Assembly (NCBI GenBank): GCA_017463205.1
Contig: JAFTPQ010000006.1
Location: forward strand, 1-64,000
Length of the DNA stretch: 64,000 nucleotides
Direction of reading: 5' to 3'
Origin: Clostridia bacterium
GTDB lineage: Bacteria > Bacillota > Clostridia > Christensenellales > Borkfalkiaceae
Part shown: piece after piece, positions 1 through 9,430 of the stretch
Layout: each line of letters begins with the position of its first letter
How positions within the stretch are numbered: position 1 is the stretch's first letter
Translations under genes and position numbers: made by a program
The notes under the pieces: model-generated
The model's database searches: none
What the model saw: only the letters and a program-made list of their open reading frames with translations
What the model was told of the DNA's origin: nothing

Positions 1-20
1 AAAAAATTTAAAAAAAACTA

Positions 21-120
21 TTGACAAACACAAAACGTTGTGTTAGTATAATAATACAAGTGGGCGCATTTTCGCGCTTTTTAAAAACTTTTGCTTGTAT
101 CACTCGAATAATACAAGCAA
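21..120 (+). promoter_or_regulatory. Promoter, operator-like palindrome and leader hairpin of the first gene
   Basis: A TTGACA box lies at 21-26 and TATAAT at 47-52, with a rather long spacer of 20. Between them sits a perfect inverted repeat AACACAA/TTGTGTT (27-33 and 38-44), placed where a repressor would block polymerase. Downstream, in the probable 5' leader, TTGCTTGTAT (91-100) and ATACAAGCAA (111-120) are perfect 10-bp inverted arms around a 10-base loop. ATAATACAAG occurs both at 51-60 and at 108-117, so part of the leader arm repeats the start-site region. The promoter role is inferred from sequence only. Confidence 0.5.
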
Positions 121-152
121 AAAATGGTAACGGAAAACTTGGAGGAAAAGTC

Positions 153-1592
153 ATGCGAAAAAAGTTGATTTTATCTTTATGTATGATCGTGATGGCGAGC
201 GTTGCGCTTGTGGGTTGTAAAGGGGAGAAAGGCGACAAGGGGGACAGCGGCGCGCAAGGCATACAAGGCGTGCAAGGCGTCCCGGGAACGCCGGGTGAAG
301 ACGGCGTAACGCCCACCCTTGAGATCAGCAACGACGGATATTGGGTGATCAACGGTACAAAAACCGATTGTAAAGCGATTGGTCAGGACGGAGAAGACGG
401 AAAAAACGGCGCAAACGGAACGAACGGCGCAAACGGTGTAAACGGCAAAGACGGACGGGGAATACGTTCGGTGGAGTATGACGGAATGGGGAATTTGAAG
501 ATCGTATACACCGACAATACGGAGCAAACCGTGCCGCTGCCTGATAAAGAAGAACACGTACATACGTATGGGGATTGGACGTTATACAACATCGGGGCGG
601 ACGTGAGTTGCACGGAAAAGATTTATTACAGCGTTTGTAGCCAATGTAACGAGATGAAATGGAAAAAAGGCGCGGAAAGCCATGTATGGTCTGCGACGTA
701 TACATACGACGAATATGCGCATTGGTACGTTTGCGAAACCTGCGGGGGAAAGACGGCGAGAGAAGATCATACGTTGAACGACGACAAAGATTGTACGGTT
801 TGTCAACAACATATCGGCGGTGTGCAATACGAATTGTCGGAAGATAAAACGTATGCCAAAGTGGTTGGATATGACGGTTTGGCTTGGAAAGCGACGATCG
901 AGCGGGAATATCAAGGCGTACCCGTTACGCACGTTGGAGAAGGCGCATTTATGGGCAATTACACGGTAAGCCGCGTCGAATTTCCCGATACGATCACGAC
1001 GATAGAAGATTTTGCGTTTTTCGATTCGGGGTTGGCATACGATCCAGAGCTACCGTCCTCGTTGACGACGATCGGAGAATACGCGTTTGCGTATTGCGAC
1101 GGGTTGGGATTGAACACTTCGGTGAAGATCCCTGCGGCGGTGACGAGCATCGGCGTTGGTGCATTTGATCACTGCCTTCATATAGAACTTTCGATTGACG
1201 AAAACAATCGGACGTACACGACGCAAAATGACGGAAACATATTATTTTCCAAGGATATGACGACGTTATATTGGTATAACCAAGAGTTGAATATCCAAGA
1301 ATACGCCGTACCCGAAACGGTGACGAAGATCGCAAGTTATGCGTTTGCGGGAAACATATATTTACATAAAGTCATCATTCCCGCGTCGGTGACGTACATT
1401 GGCGCAAATTCGTTTGAAGGGTGCAAAAATTTGAAAAGCGCGGTGTTTGGCGAGGTGGAAGGTTGGCGTGACTCTCGCAAAAAAGACGGAGCAGGTTCGG
1501 CAATCGACCCGATCATTGTTTCCAACGTCGAAAGTGCAGCGACGCTTTTGCGGTACAGTACGTATTTAAAGAGAACGGAAAACGAAGCGTAA
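153..1592 (+). CDS. Collagen-like / Cys-rich / leucine-rich-repeat surface lipoprotein
   Basis: Predicted exported lipoprotein of 479 residues. The start at 153 is chosen over an upstream in-frame start because GGAGG sits at 141-145 and a lipoprotein signal follows directly, with lipobox LVGC (Cys22). After the signal come two blocks of Gly-X-Y triplets (about residues 24-50 and 74-105) like bacterial collagen-like proteins. A region of about 90 residues follows with repeated C..C pairs, His and Trp (about 130-215), which could bind metal. The C-terminal half (about 225-440) is BspA-type LRR_5 repeats with the IG..AF..C pattern. Such proteins usually act in adhesion or surface display. The architecture is clear, the ligand is unknown. 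It ends 122 bases before the GntR gene and may be a separate unit. Confidence 0.85.
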   Translation: MRKKLILSLCMIVMASVALVGCKGEKGDKGDSGAQGIQGVQGVPGTPGEDGVTPTLEISNDGYWVINGTKTDCKAIGQDGEDGKNGANGTNGANGVNGKDGRGIRSVEYDGMGNLKIVYTDNTEQTVPLPDKEEHVHTYGDWTLYNIGADVSCTEKIYYSVCSQCNEMKWKKGAESHVWSATYTYDEYAHWYVCETCGGKTAREDHTLNDDKDCTVCQQHIGGVQYELSEDKTYAKVVGYDGLAWKATIEREYQGVPVTHVGEGAFMGNYTVSRVEFPDTITTIEDFAFFDSGLAYDPELPSSLTTIGEYAFAYCDGLGLNTSVKIPAAVTSIGVGAFDHCLHIELSIDENNRTYTTQNDGNILFSKDMTTLYWYNQELNIQEYAVPETVTKIASYAFAGNIYLHKVIIPASVTYIGANSFEGCKNLKSAVFGEVEGWRDSRKKDGAGSAIDPIIVSNVESAATLLRYSTYLKRTENEA

Positions 1593-1714
1593 ACGCGCGG
1601 GAAGCGGAAAACGGAACAAAAAGCGAGTTTTTGGGGAAAACAAGGCGATAAAGGTATAAGGAAAAGAAAAAATGAAGGGTAGAAAAATAATAAAGAAGGA
1701 GGAACGCCGAAGGT

Positions 1715-2071
1715 ATGGAATTTAAAAGCAACGAAACGATCGCATCGCAGATCGTGACCTATGTAAAAAAAGAAATTTTCGGCGGTCGGTATGCGCCGGG
1801 GCAAAAAGTGTTGCCTATTCGCGAATTTGCCGCGTTTTGTTCGGTGAATCCCAATACGGTAGCGAAAGTGTACGCGCAGCTTGAGGAAGAAAGCTTGATC
1901 TACACCGACAGTACGTTGGGGAAATTTGTCAACCCCGACGCCAAACAAATAGAACAAAAAAGACAACAGTATTTATCCGCGCAAATGTCGGCATTCCGCG
2001 CGGAATTGCGTAAGTGCGGCGTGAGAGAGGAAGAATTTATCGCGTTGGCAAAACAATCGATGGACGAATAA
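1715..2071 (+). CDS. GntR-family transcriptional regulator, YtrA subfamily
   Basis: Short GntR repressor of 118 residues: an N-terminal winged helix (about 10-75, including the PIREFA and NPNTVAKVY segments typical of the family) and only a short C-terminal helical tail. That size and layout are typical of the YtrA subfamily, which controls the ABC transporter genes beside it. AAGGAGGA at 1696-1703 supports the ATG at 1715. The ABC ATPase starts 13 bases after its stop, so the regulator is the first gene of a GntR-ATPase-permease-LRR operon and probably controls that operon. The inducer cannot be read from sequence; in characterised relatives these systems answer cell-wall stress. Confidence 0.88.
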   Translation: MEFKSNETIASQIVTYVKKEIFGGRYAPGQKVLPIREFAAFCSVNPNTVAKVYAQLEEESLIYTDSTLGKFVNPDAKQIEQKRQQYLSAQMSAFRAELRKCGVREEEFIALAKQSMDE

Positions 2072-2084
2072 GGAGTGAGAAATT

Positions 2085-2813
2085 ATGGAACAAACGACAC
2101 AACAAATCACACAGGAAAGAGCGCAACAAACGGCGCAAACGAAATTATTCGGCACGTTAAACGTATGGAAAAATTACGGAAGCAAACAAGTGCTGAAAGG
2201 CGTAAATTTTTCCTTGCCGTTGGGCGGGATCGTCGGGATTTTCGGTTTAAACGGATCGGGCAAGACGACGTTGTTGAAAATTTTATCGGGGCTGGACGGA
2301 AGATATAGGGGTTCGGTGATGAAAAAGGATTTCGACGACGTAGCGTATATGTCCGTGGAAGGGGGCTATCCCATGGATATGCGCGTGAAAGACATCATTC
2401 GCTTTTTCGGGAAATTTTGTCCGCAGCAAAACACGGAAAAGATCCTTTCTTCTCTTTCCGACGCGGGGATCAAGGAAAAGAACACCTTGCTTGCGCTGTC
2501 TTCGGGGATGAAACAATATCTTAAATTTTTATTGACGGTGTACAGCGGCGCAAGCGTTTGTCTGTTTGACGAACCTTTTTCCAACCTCGACGTCAATATG
2601 CGTGAAAAGATAGCCAAAACTCTGATTTTGGAAAGCAACGGAAACCGCTTGTTTTTGATCACCACGCACGAATTGAAAGAAGTGGAAACGCTGATCGACG
2701 GATTTTTGATATTAAAAGACGGCAGATTGTCTGCCTATTACGTGGGCGAAGAAGTGCGCGAGACCACGGGCAAGAGTATTGCACAATTTTATAAGGAGAA
2801 AGTAAATGGCTGA
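2085..2813 (+). CDS. ABC transporter ATP-binding protein (YtrB-like)
   Basis: Single ATPase domain of 242 residues. Visible motifs are Walker A GLNGSGKTT (54-62), a signature in the variant form LSSGM instead of LSGGQ, Walker B VCLFDEP with the D-loop SNLD, and the switch histidine in LITTHEL. The usual Q-loop glutamine appears replaced in a SVEGG segment. About 25 polar residues precede the domain. It should pair with the permease that starts 8 bases before its stop. With the YtrA-type regulator upstream this suggests an exporter or cell-envelope stress system rather than a nutrient importer, since no binding protein is encoded with it. Confidence 0.9.
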   Translation: MEQTTQQITQERAQQTAQTKLFGTLNVWKNYGSKQVLKGVNFSLPLGGIVGIFGLNGSGKTTLLKILSGLDGRYRGSVMKKDFDDVAYMSVEGGYPMDMRVKDIIRFFGKFCPQQNTEKILSSLSDAGIKEKNTLLALSSGMKQYLKFLLTVYSGASVCLFDEPFSNLDVNMREKIAKTLILESNGNRLFLITTHELKEVETLIDGFLILKDGRLSAYYVGEEVRETTGKSIAQFYKEKVNG

Positions 2814-3729
2814 TATTCGTAATAAAAAATTGATTTGGTATGAGGGCGTAAAATTATTGCTGTTGCCGACGGCGGTGTTGGCGGCGTATCTGCTGTCGTT
2901 TTGCGTATTTTTGGTGGTGTTTCCCACTTATTATAAAGTGTACGAACTGCCGCACGCATACATATCGTTCGATAAATTTGCCGAAACGATGTTGTATATT
3001 GCCTTTTGCGTATTGATGGCGGTGTACGTATACCGTTCGTTTGCGTATAAAAAATTATACGACAAAGTGCGTGTAAGCCCGTACGCTTTGTTCGCCGTTC
3101 GGTTGATGTGGGTGACGGTGTTTTGCGCGGCGGCGACGTTGTTGCCGTTGGTTTGCGGAACGGCGTTGGAAGGGATCTTTAAAGGGATCGCGCCCAAGCG
3201 TTATGCCGGGTTTGCGTACAATCCGTTGTTTTCCCTGTTAAACCGCAATCCGCTGTATTGCTTGTTCCCCTTATCGGTGGCGATGTTCGGCGCGGTGATC
3301 GCGGCGGCGGTGAGTATCGTCGTCAATGCCGTACATTGGGCGCAAAACCCGTGGTTGAAGATCGTGCAAGCCGTCGTGTGGACGATCATCGTGTTTCTGC
3401 TTGTGTTCACGGTGATGAATATTCCCTATCACCGCAATGATAAAATGTGGGGAATGGAGTTCTTTTTCAGTTATCCGATGCCCTTTGAATGGTTTACGTA
3501 CGACGATTTTATGAGTTATATGCGCGATACGTATACAACGTTGCGCTTTTGCGCCGTCAGTTGGCGGATCGATACGTGGATAGGCTGGTTCGGCACGTTG
3601 GCGTTTGTTTTTATGGGGTTTGCGTCTACGGCGTTGTTCCGTGGGCAGATCAACGACGATTACGTGTACGTGAAACCGCTTAAACAGAAAGGAAAAAAAG
3701 AAAACAAGGAGGAAAAAAATCATGCGTAA
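2806..3729 (+). CDS. ABC transporter permease protein
   Basis: Membrane protein of 307 residues with about six hydrophobic segments and a basic, lysine-rich cytoplasmic tail. It overlaps the ATPase gene by 8 bases and the following giant LRR gene by 8 bases, which implies translational coupling of all three. GGAG lies a few bases before the ATG at 2806. No family-specific motif is visible, and its role rests on the neighbouring ATPase and membrane topology. It is the likely membrane partner of the ATPase at 2085-2813. Confidence 0.75.
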   Translation: MADIRNKKLIWYEGVKLLLLPTAVLAAYLLSFCVFLVVFPTYYKVYELPHAYISFDKFAETMLYIAFCVLMAVYVYRSFAYKKLYDKVRVSPYALFAVRLMWVTVFCAAATLLPLVCGTALEGIFKGIAPKRYAGFAYNPLFSLLNRNPLYCLFPLSVAMFGAVIAAAVSIVVNAVHWAQNPWLKIVQAVVWTIIVFLLVFTVMNIPYHRNDKMWGMEFFFSYPMPFEWFTYDDFMSYMRDTYTTLRFCAVSWRIDTWIGWFGTLAFVFMGFASTALFRGQINDDYVYVKPLKQKGKKENKEEKNHA

Positions 3730-6700
3730 AAAGTTGACAGCGTTGGAAAACGCAAAAGCAAAACGTTGGACGTTGTCCGCTTGCTTTATTGCTTTGGCTT
3801 TGATATTCATCGTGTTGGCGTTTGCTTTTATGAACACGATGACGGACGCCGATTGGTTGCAAGCAAACGTGTACGTGGAAAACACGTTGACGGAAATGAA
3901 AGTGGGCGATAAGATCAAATATGAAGACACGCACGCGGAATTTAGAAGATTGATTTCTTCCGAAGAACGGGCGAATCATTATCCCTACCGTTCTCAACAA
4001 TTAAAACCGATTACGGAAGTGGTGAAAGAATACAATTACGCCGGCGAAAAATATGAAGAAACTCTGTCGTCGGAAAACGTGACCGACCGACCTGTATATA
4101 TTGACGAAGACGGATATCTTTGCGCAGGGAAAGCGGGCGTTTACCAGCTTGTGTATACGTTGACGCAAAAATGGTTTCGGGACGTAAACGGATATCATTC
4201 CGTGGATCATAGAGAGTCGAAATTTGTCAGCACCATTGCCGTTTACGAGGCGGAAGAAAGCGATTATACGCCGTTGACGGCGGAAGAATTTAGGAAGATG
4301 GATATGAACGGTTCGTATATCCTTACGGAAAATTTTGTCGTAAGCGAAACGGACGATTATATCCGCCCGATGGGGAATGAGTTTAAAGGGGTGCTTATCA
4401 ATCCGCACGGATACACCATCACCTATCGTCCGAAAGAAAATTATTTGTTTAATATCGTAACGTCGTTTGCGCCGTTTGGAACAAATTTGGGCATCATCGA
4501 CGGTTTGAAGATCGCCTACGAAGGCGTGGACGGCAATTTGATCGTATTTGGACAGTTCGATGCGTTGGTAGAATACAATTACGGTTTGTTGAAAAACTGC
4601 AACGTGACGGGCGCGATCGACGTTGTCAGTCATCAGGCGGAATTTGAATACTATCAGACGGGAGTGTTGAATACGTTGGTTGCCGAACAAGTGACGGATG
4701 AACATACCAGACTGTTGCCGTTGGGCGGTTACGTGCAAGGCAATAAGATAGAAATGACCATATACACCAACGGTCCGATATCGCCTATCGGTTCGTACAC
4801 CTCAAGCGAACGGAATGCAGTTGTCGTTGAAAACAACGAACTGCGTTTGGATTGTTATTATTTCAGCGATCGCTTATTGGCTCGTCGCCGCAACGCGTAT
4901 TGGGCGGGGTTTGGATATTACGGAAAAAACAATTTGTTGTGCCGTTTAGACGGAGCGACGGCGGACGAAGATGGCGCAAGACATATGATCACGCTGAAAG
5001 CGCCGTATAACAATTATGCGATTTCCGCGTATACGGGCTCGGTAATGGAAGTGCCGATCGAATACGAAAACGACATTATAGATTTCTATGCGTCGTACGA
5101 TACGTCGGTGCGGTATTGGTTGGTGAACGGCAAAAAATACGACGACCTCAACAGTTTGGTCGTGACGGGAAACGTTGAAATTGTGCCGTACGTAAAATAT
5201 ACCGAAACGCATATCGATCATATACGCAGCGGCGAAGGGACGTCGATGAAGGTGGCGGGACTGTTCAATGCCGATGAAGACGTGTTCGAGATAGAATTCG
5301 ACAGCGAGGAAGAATTGGAATATATGTTTTATTCCCAAGGCGGCATATTTGAAAAATTCTTCCGCGATCCCTACAACGTGATCCCGGATAAGATCGTATG
5401 GGGAAAATATTTCTACGTAGGTGGAAACCGTAACGGCACGTTAAACAACAATTCGAGCGGCTCTGCGATGACTGCGTTCGACGCGTCGTACTTGCGCGAT
5501 TATATCCGAGGCGGCGGCATATTGGAAGTGGCGGACGGAAACGCCGACCTTCTGATGTTGGACGAACACAGTCTTTGTACTGCCGACGGGAAAACGTTGT
5601 TGCGGTATTTCGACGACGGAAAGACGGAAGAACTGACGTTGCCGAACAGCATTCGCAGGATATCTTCCGACGCGTTTTTAAACGACAACGGAGTTGTCAC
5701 CCTCGATCTTTCGCGCGTGGAAGAATTGGGATATCAAGCGTTGTTGCCGTTTGCAAACATTAAAAAGTTGATCTTGGGCGACAAAATAAAAGCCTACAAC
5801 CCAAGCGGTTATAACGAGGCGAGCCTTTCGTCGGTGTTGCAAACAATGCCCTCTCTTTTGGACGTGGAAATTTCGGAAGTCAATCCCGAATACCGTTCGG
5901 AAAACGGGTTTGTCATCGCAACCGCGAAAGTGCAAGACGCAGAAGCAAATTCGGTGATCTGGTATTCCCGTCGGCGTGTGGGCGTGGCGCGTATCCCCGA
6001 AGGCGTGAAAGCGGTTGCCGTGTATGCGTTTTTAGAATGCAGCGTGGAAGAAATCGTCTTCCCCGAAGGGTTTAACACCTTGTATTGTGCTGGGTTGATG
6101 AATTGTTACACGTTAAGAAAACTCACGTTTAACGCAACCGATTCGTTATCGATCGTACAAGTATCTTCCGACGGTAGTAATTGGACGCCTTCATTGGAAG
6201 AATTGAAATTTTCGGACGATATCCGTTATTTGGATATCAGCTATAATGCCTTCCAACACCTCAATTTGGAAACGGTGTCGTTGCCGTCGGGATTGCAGAC
6301 GGTGGGCTCGATGCTTTTGGATTGTGAAAATTTTGAAATTGCGAAAGACAACGAATATTACTGCACCGAAAACGGAGTGTTGTACACCAAAGATAAAACC
6401 AACGTAATAGCATTCCCCCGCCATCGCAACGATAAAGTGTACGTTGCACCCGAAACGGTGAATTGGGTCGTAGCCAACGCGTTTAGAAACACGTTGTTGG
6501 AAGAAGTGGAATTCGGCGACGAGATGATTTGGATCGGTTCGTATGCGTTTGACAGTGCCGAATATTTAAAATCGGTGAAGATCGGCGGCGCGCCGACGGA
6601 TACTCAACTGACGATACAACCTGCGGCGTTTCGGCTTTGCGGGGCGTTGGAAAAAGTGACGTTTGACAAACCTGCCGAATTGCTGGTGCTTGACACGGCT

Positions 6701-9343
6701 TTCGACGATTGCGTATCCTTGACGCAGTTCCCCGTGGAACAGGCGGTGAAGATCGGTACGCACGCTTTTGCAAACACGAAACTGACAAAAGCCGTTTTAC
6801 ACGACGAGTTGTATTCGTTGGGATCAGGCGCATTTGGCGAAACGTTGGTGACGGAAGCGGTGATCCCCGAAGGATATACGGGTGAGTTGCCTTACGGAAC
6901 GTTCCGTCTTACGCCGATCGAAAAGGTGGATCTGGGCGGCGTGACGGAGTTGGGAATGTTTGTGTTTGCGGAGTGCGCGGCATTGACCGAGATCGATTTG
7001 AAAAACGTTACGCAGATCGGCTCGTATGCGTTTCGGCAAACGGGCTTGCAGCGTGCGGAAAGCGACGCGGTGAAGGGGATTTCGGTGGGAGCGTTTGCCG
7101 ATTGCGCCGATTTGACGTATGCAAGTTTCCCCAACGTACAGGTGTCTTCGATCGGCGTGTTTAAAAACAGCGGCGTTACCTTTGTTTCCCTGCCGAAGCT
7201 GTCTATGCTCAGCGATGAATATTTTGCCGATTGTACGGCGTTGGAAGAAGTGGAATTATTCCCCAATCTGAATGCGGGTAAAAAGGCGTTTTATAATTGT
7301 TCTTCGTTGAAAACGTTGGGCGACGTGACGTTGATCAACGTGACGGAAGAAGTGTTTTACGGCTGTGAATCGCTGAAAGAAGTGCGGGCGGTTGTTGAAG
7401 ATGTCGTATTGACCGTGGAAAAAGACGCGTTTAAAGGCGCGAAAGCGTTGGAGAAGGTGAGTTTCCAAGCCAATGAAGTGAATATCAAAGACAGCGTGTT
7501 TGCCGATTGTATCGAATTGAAAGAAGTTTGGATATCGGCGAGTTTGAAAAACGGCGGCAGTATTGTCCGTTCGGTGTTCGACAGCTTGCCGCAAAACGTT
7601 TCGGTGTATATCAACGTGCCGAAGTCGTACACGTGGAGCGGGAAATTGCCTGCAAACGTAACGGTGTACGTGCCGAAGGCGTTGGAAGCCGCTTTCGAGG
7701 AAGAATGGTTGTGTCATAAGGCGCAAGTGGTAGGATACGATTTCGATTATACGCTGGGTTACGAATTGACGGAAGACGGCAGCGGTTATGCGGTGAAGAA
7801 TAAAAACAACTGGGTGGCAGGGGATCTTGTGATCCCCGACACCTACCAAGGGTTGCCCGTGGTGGAGATCGGCGAAGGAGTGTTTGCGTACGATATGATC
7901 GATACGCTGACGTTGGGGAAAAACGTGAAAAAAATAGCGGGAAACGCATTTTATTGCTGCGAAACGCTGGAAACGATCGTGTTTCCCGAAGACAGTGTTT
8001 TGAAAACGGTGGAAGCGAATGCATTTTTCGGATGTTCTGCTTTGAAAGAGCTGACGTTGCCCGATAGCGTGAAAGAAATAGGGGCTTCGGCGTTTTATAA
8101 TTGCAGCAACATAAAAACGTTGACGATTGGCGCAGGGTTGACTTACGTTATGCCAAAAGCGTTTCTGGCGTTAAACGGTTTGGAAACGCTGTATTACAAC
8201 GCCGTCGCTTGCGCAGACGTGCAAGGGGATATCTTTGGTAAGACAAGTTCTCAAGACGCGCAATCGTATACGCTGATCGTCGGCAACGGCGTACAGCGTA
8301 TTCCCAGCAGGATGTTTTACGTAAGCACATTGGGAATGGACGGCGTGCAGAATTTGCAATTTGAGGAAAACAGCGTTTGTGGAGTGATCGGGACGTACGC
8401 GTTTCGCAATTGTGGAATGGCGGAAGTGTCGATTCCCGCTTCTGTACACTCGATTGGACAGAGTGCGTTTTACGCTTGTAAAAACTTGGTAAACGTAACG
8501 TTTGAAGAAAACTCATCTCTCAATTTGCTTAATAGCAGCGTTTTTCAATCTTGTACGGCGTTGGAAAGCATTCAGTTGCCTGCTGGGTTGAAACAAATCG
8601 GTAATGCTACGTTTAACGAGTGTTATTCGTTAAAAGAAATACGTTTTCCCGAGGGGTTGGAGATAATCGGAGCGAATGCGTTTAATAATTGCGACGGGTT
8701 GAAAGAAGTGGTGTTGCCCGACAGCGTGACGACGGTGCAAAGTTCGGCGTTTTCTGCTTGTAACGGGTTGGAAACGGTGACGATCGGCAAAAATTTTAAA
8801 GAATTCGGCACGGCGATATTTGAAGAATGTACGGCGTTACACACGGTGTATTTTAACGCGGTGGATTGCGTCGGGAGGGCGTTCGGGACCGGTTGTTTTT
8901 ATAACACCGGTATGGTAAACATCAAAGTGGTGATCGGAAAGGACGTAAAAAGGATACCCAGCGGATTTTTTTACTCGCGAAACAAACGGGGCCCCATCAA
9001 GTATTTGGTGTTTGAAGAAGGCAGTGTTTGCGAGGAGATCGGCTCGTACGCCTTTTCGCAGTGTTCTTTAAGTGACGTGGTGTTGCCCGATTCGGTGCAA
9101 AGCATCGGTTCGTACGCCTTTTCGGGTTGTGACGTGCTGCGGTATTTGCAGCTTGGCGCAAACGTAAAGGTGGTCTCTATGTCTGCGATCGTTATGAGCG
9201 ACACCTGCCAAGATAATTTAAAAATCGTTGTACATTCGGCGGAAAAACCCCAAGGCTGGGACGAAAACTGGGTTATAAACAACAGTTCGACGTATTCGTT
9301 GGAAGTGGTTTGGGTTTCGGACGACGCGCAAGAGGTTGTATAA
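3722..9343 (+). CDS. Giant BspA-type leucine-rich-repeat surface protein
   Basis: 1873 residues, encoded as the last gene of the GntR/ABC operon. It starts with a basic N-terminus and one strong hydrophobic segment (about 17-38), acting as a signal-anchor or uncleaved signal. Residues of about 40-560 form a non-LRR ectodomain that includes a short segment like the beta-helix units of the 45-55 kb proteins. From about 620 to the end come many LRR_5 repeats (pattern L.IP..V..IG..AF..C..L) with irregular spacing. There is no LPXTG motif or C-terminal membrane segment, so attachment would be N-terminal. BspA proteins commonly mediate binding to host or polymer surfaces. Coupling of so large an LRR protein to a YtrA-type ABC operon is unusual; it may be a sensor or client of the transporter, which is inference. 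Confidence 0.85.
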   Translation: MRKKLTALENAKAKRWTLSACFIALALIFIVLAFAFMNTMTDADWLQANVYVENTLTEMKVGDKIKYEDTHAEFRRLISSEERANHYPYRSQQLKPITEVVKEYNYAGEKYEETLSSENVTDRPVYIDEDGYLCAGKAGVYQLVYTLTQKWFRDVNGYHSVDHRESKFVSTIAVYEAEESDYTPLTAEEFRKMDMNGSYILTENFVVSETDDYIRPMGNEFKGVLINPHGYTITYRPKENYLFNIVTSFAPFGTNLGIIDGLKIAYEGVDGNLIVFGQFDALVEYNYGLLKNCNVTGAIDVVSHQAEFEYYQTGVLNTLVAEQVTDEHTRLLPLGGYVQGNKIEMTIYTNGPISPIGSYTSSERNAVVVENNELRLDCYYFSDRLLARRRNAYWAGFGYYGKNNLLCRLDGATADEDGARHMITLKAPYNNYAISAYTGSVMEVPIEYENDIIDFYASYDTSVRYWLVNGKKYDDLNSLVVTGNVEIVPYVKYTETHIDHIRSGEGTSMKVAGLFNADEDVFEIEFDSEEELEYMFYSQGGIFEKFFRDPYNVIPDKIVWGKYFYVGGNRNGTLNNNSSGSAMTAFDASYLRDYIRGGGILEVADGNADLLMLDEHSLCTADGKTLLRYFDDGKTEELTLPNSIRRISSDAFLNDNGVVTLDLSRVEELGYQALLPFANIKKLILGDKIKAYNPSGYNEASLSSVLQTMPSLLDVEISEVNPEYRSENGFVIATAKVQDAEANSVIWYSRRRVGVARIPEGVKAVAVYAFLECSVEEIVFPEGFNTLYCAGLMNCYTLRKLTFNATDSLSIVQVSSDGSNWTPSLEELKFSDDIRYLDISYNAFQHLNLETVSLPSGLQTVGSMLLDCENFEIAKDNEYYCTENGVLYTKDKTNVIAFPRHRNDKVYVAPETVNWVVANAFRNTLLEEVEFGDEMIWIGSYAFDSAEYLKSVKIGGAPTDTQLTIQPAAFRLCGALEKVTFDKPAELLVLDTAFDDCVSLTQFPVEQAVKIGTHAFANTKLTKAVLHDELYSLGSGAFGETLVTEAVIPEGYTGELPYGTFRLTPIEKVDLGGVTELGMFVFAECAALTEIDLKNVTQIGSYAFRQTGLQRAESDAVKGISVGAFADCADLTYASFPNVQVSSIGVFKNSGVTFVSLPKLSMLSDEYFADCTALEEVELFPNLNAGKKAFYNCSSLKTLGDVTLINVTEEVFYGCESLKEVRAVVEDVVLTVEKDAFKGAKALEKVSFQANEVNIKDSVFADCIELKEVWISASLKNGGSIVRSVFDSLPQNVSVYINVPKSYTWSGKLPANVTVYVPKALEAAFEEEWLCHKAQVVGYDFDYTLGYELTEDGSGYAVKNKNNWVAGDLVIPDTYQGLPVVEIGEGVFAYDMIDTLTLGKNVKKIAGNAFYCCETLETIVFPEDSVLKTVEANAFFGCSALKELTLPDSVKEIGASAFYNCSNIKTLTIGAGLTYVMPKAFLALNGLETLYYNAVACADVQGDIFGKTSSQDAQSYTLIVGNGVQRIPSRMFYVSTLGMDGVQNLQFEENSVCGVIGTYAFRNCGMAEVSIPASVHSIGQSAFYACKNLVNVTFEENSSLNLLNSSVFQSCTALESIQLPAGLKQIGNATFNECYSLKEIRFPEGLEIIGANAFNNCDGLKEVVLPDSVTTVQSSAFSACNGLETVTIGKNFKEFGTAIFEECTALHTVYFNAVDCVGRAFGTGCFYNTGMVNIKVVIGKDVKRIPSGFFYSRNKRGPIKYLVFEEGSVCEEIGSYAFSQCSLSDVVLPDSVQSIGSYAFSGCDVLRYLQLGANVKVVSMSAIVMSDTCQDNLKIVVHSAEKPQGWDENWVINNSSTYSLEVVWVSDDAQEVV

Positions 9344-9387
9344 AAGTTGTATAAAAAGCAAAACGACGGGGGCAGGTATGCGTTCAC
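9335..9387 (+). repeat. Dispersed GGGGCAGG motif copy with adjacent 11-bp duplication
   Basis: Just after the LRR gene, GTTGTATAAAA is present twice in tandem (the first copy contains the stop codon), followed by an A-rich stretch and then GGGGGCAGGTATGCGTT at 9368-9384. The same motif with the same A-rich lead-in occurs at 15.5 and 25.9 kb, so this is an intergenic member of a dispersed family. Confidence 0.6.
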
Positions 9388-9430
9388 GGGGAAAAATTTG
9401 GAAAATATCAAAAATTTGCGAGGTGAAAAC

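Noticed and set aside
9347..9430. N-terminal extension of the second LRR lipoprotein from a TTG codon
   Set aside because: The stretch is the dispersed repeat, has no ribosome site, and would bury the lipoprotein signal that starts at the GTG at 9431.
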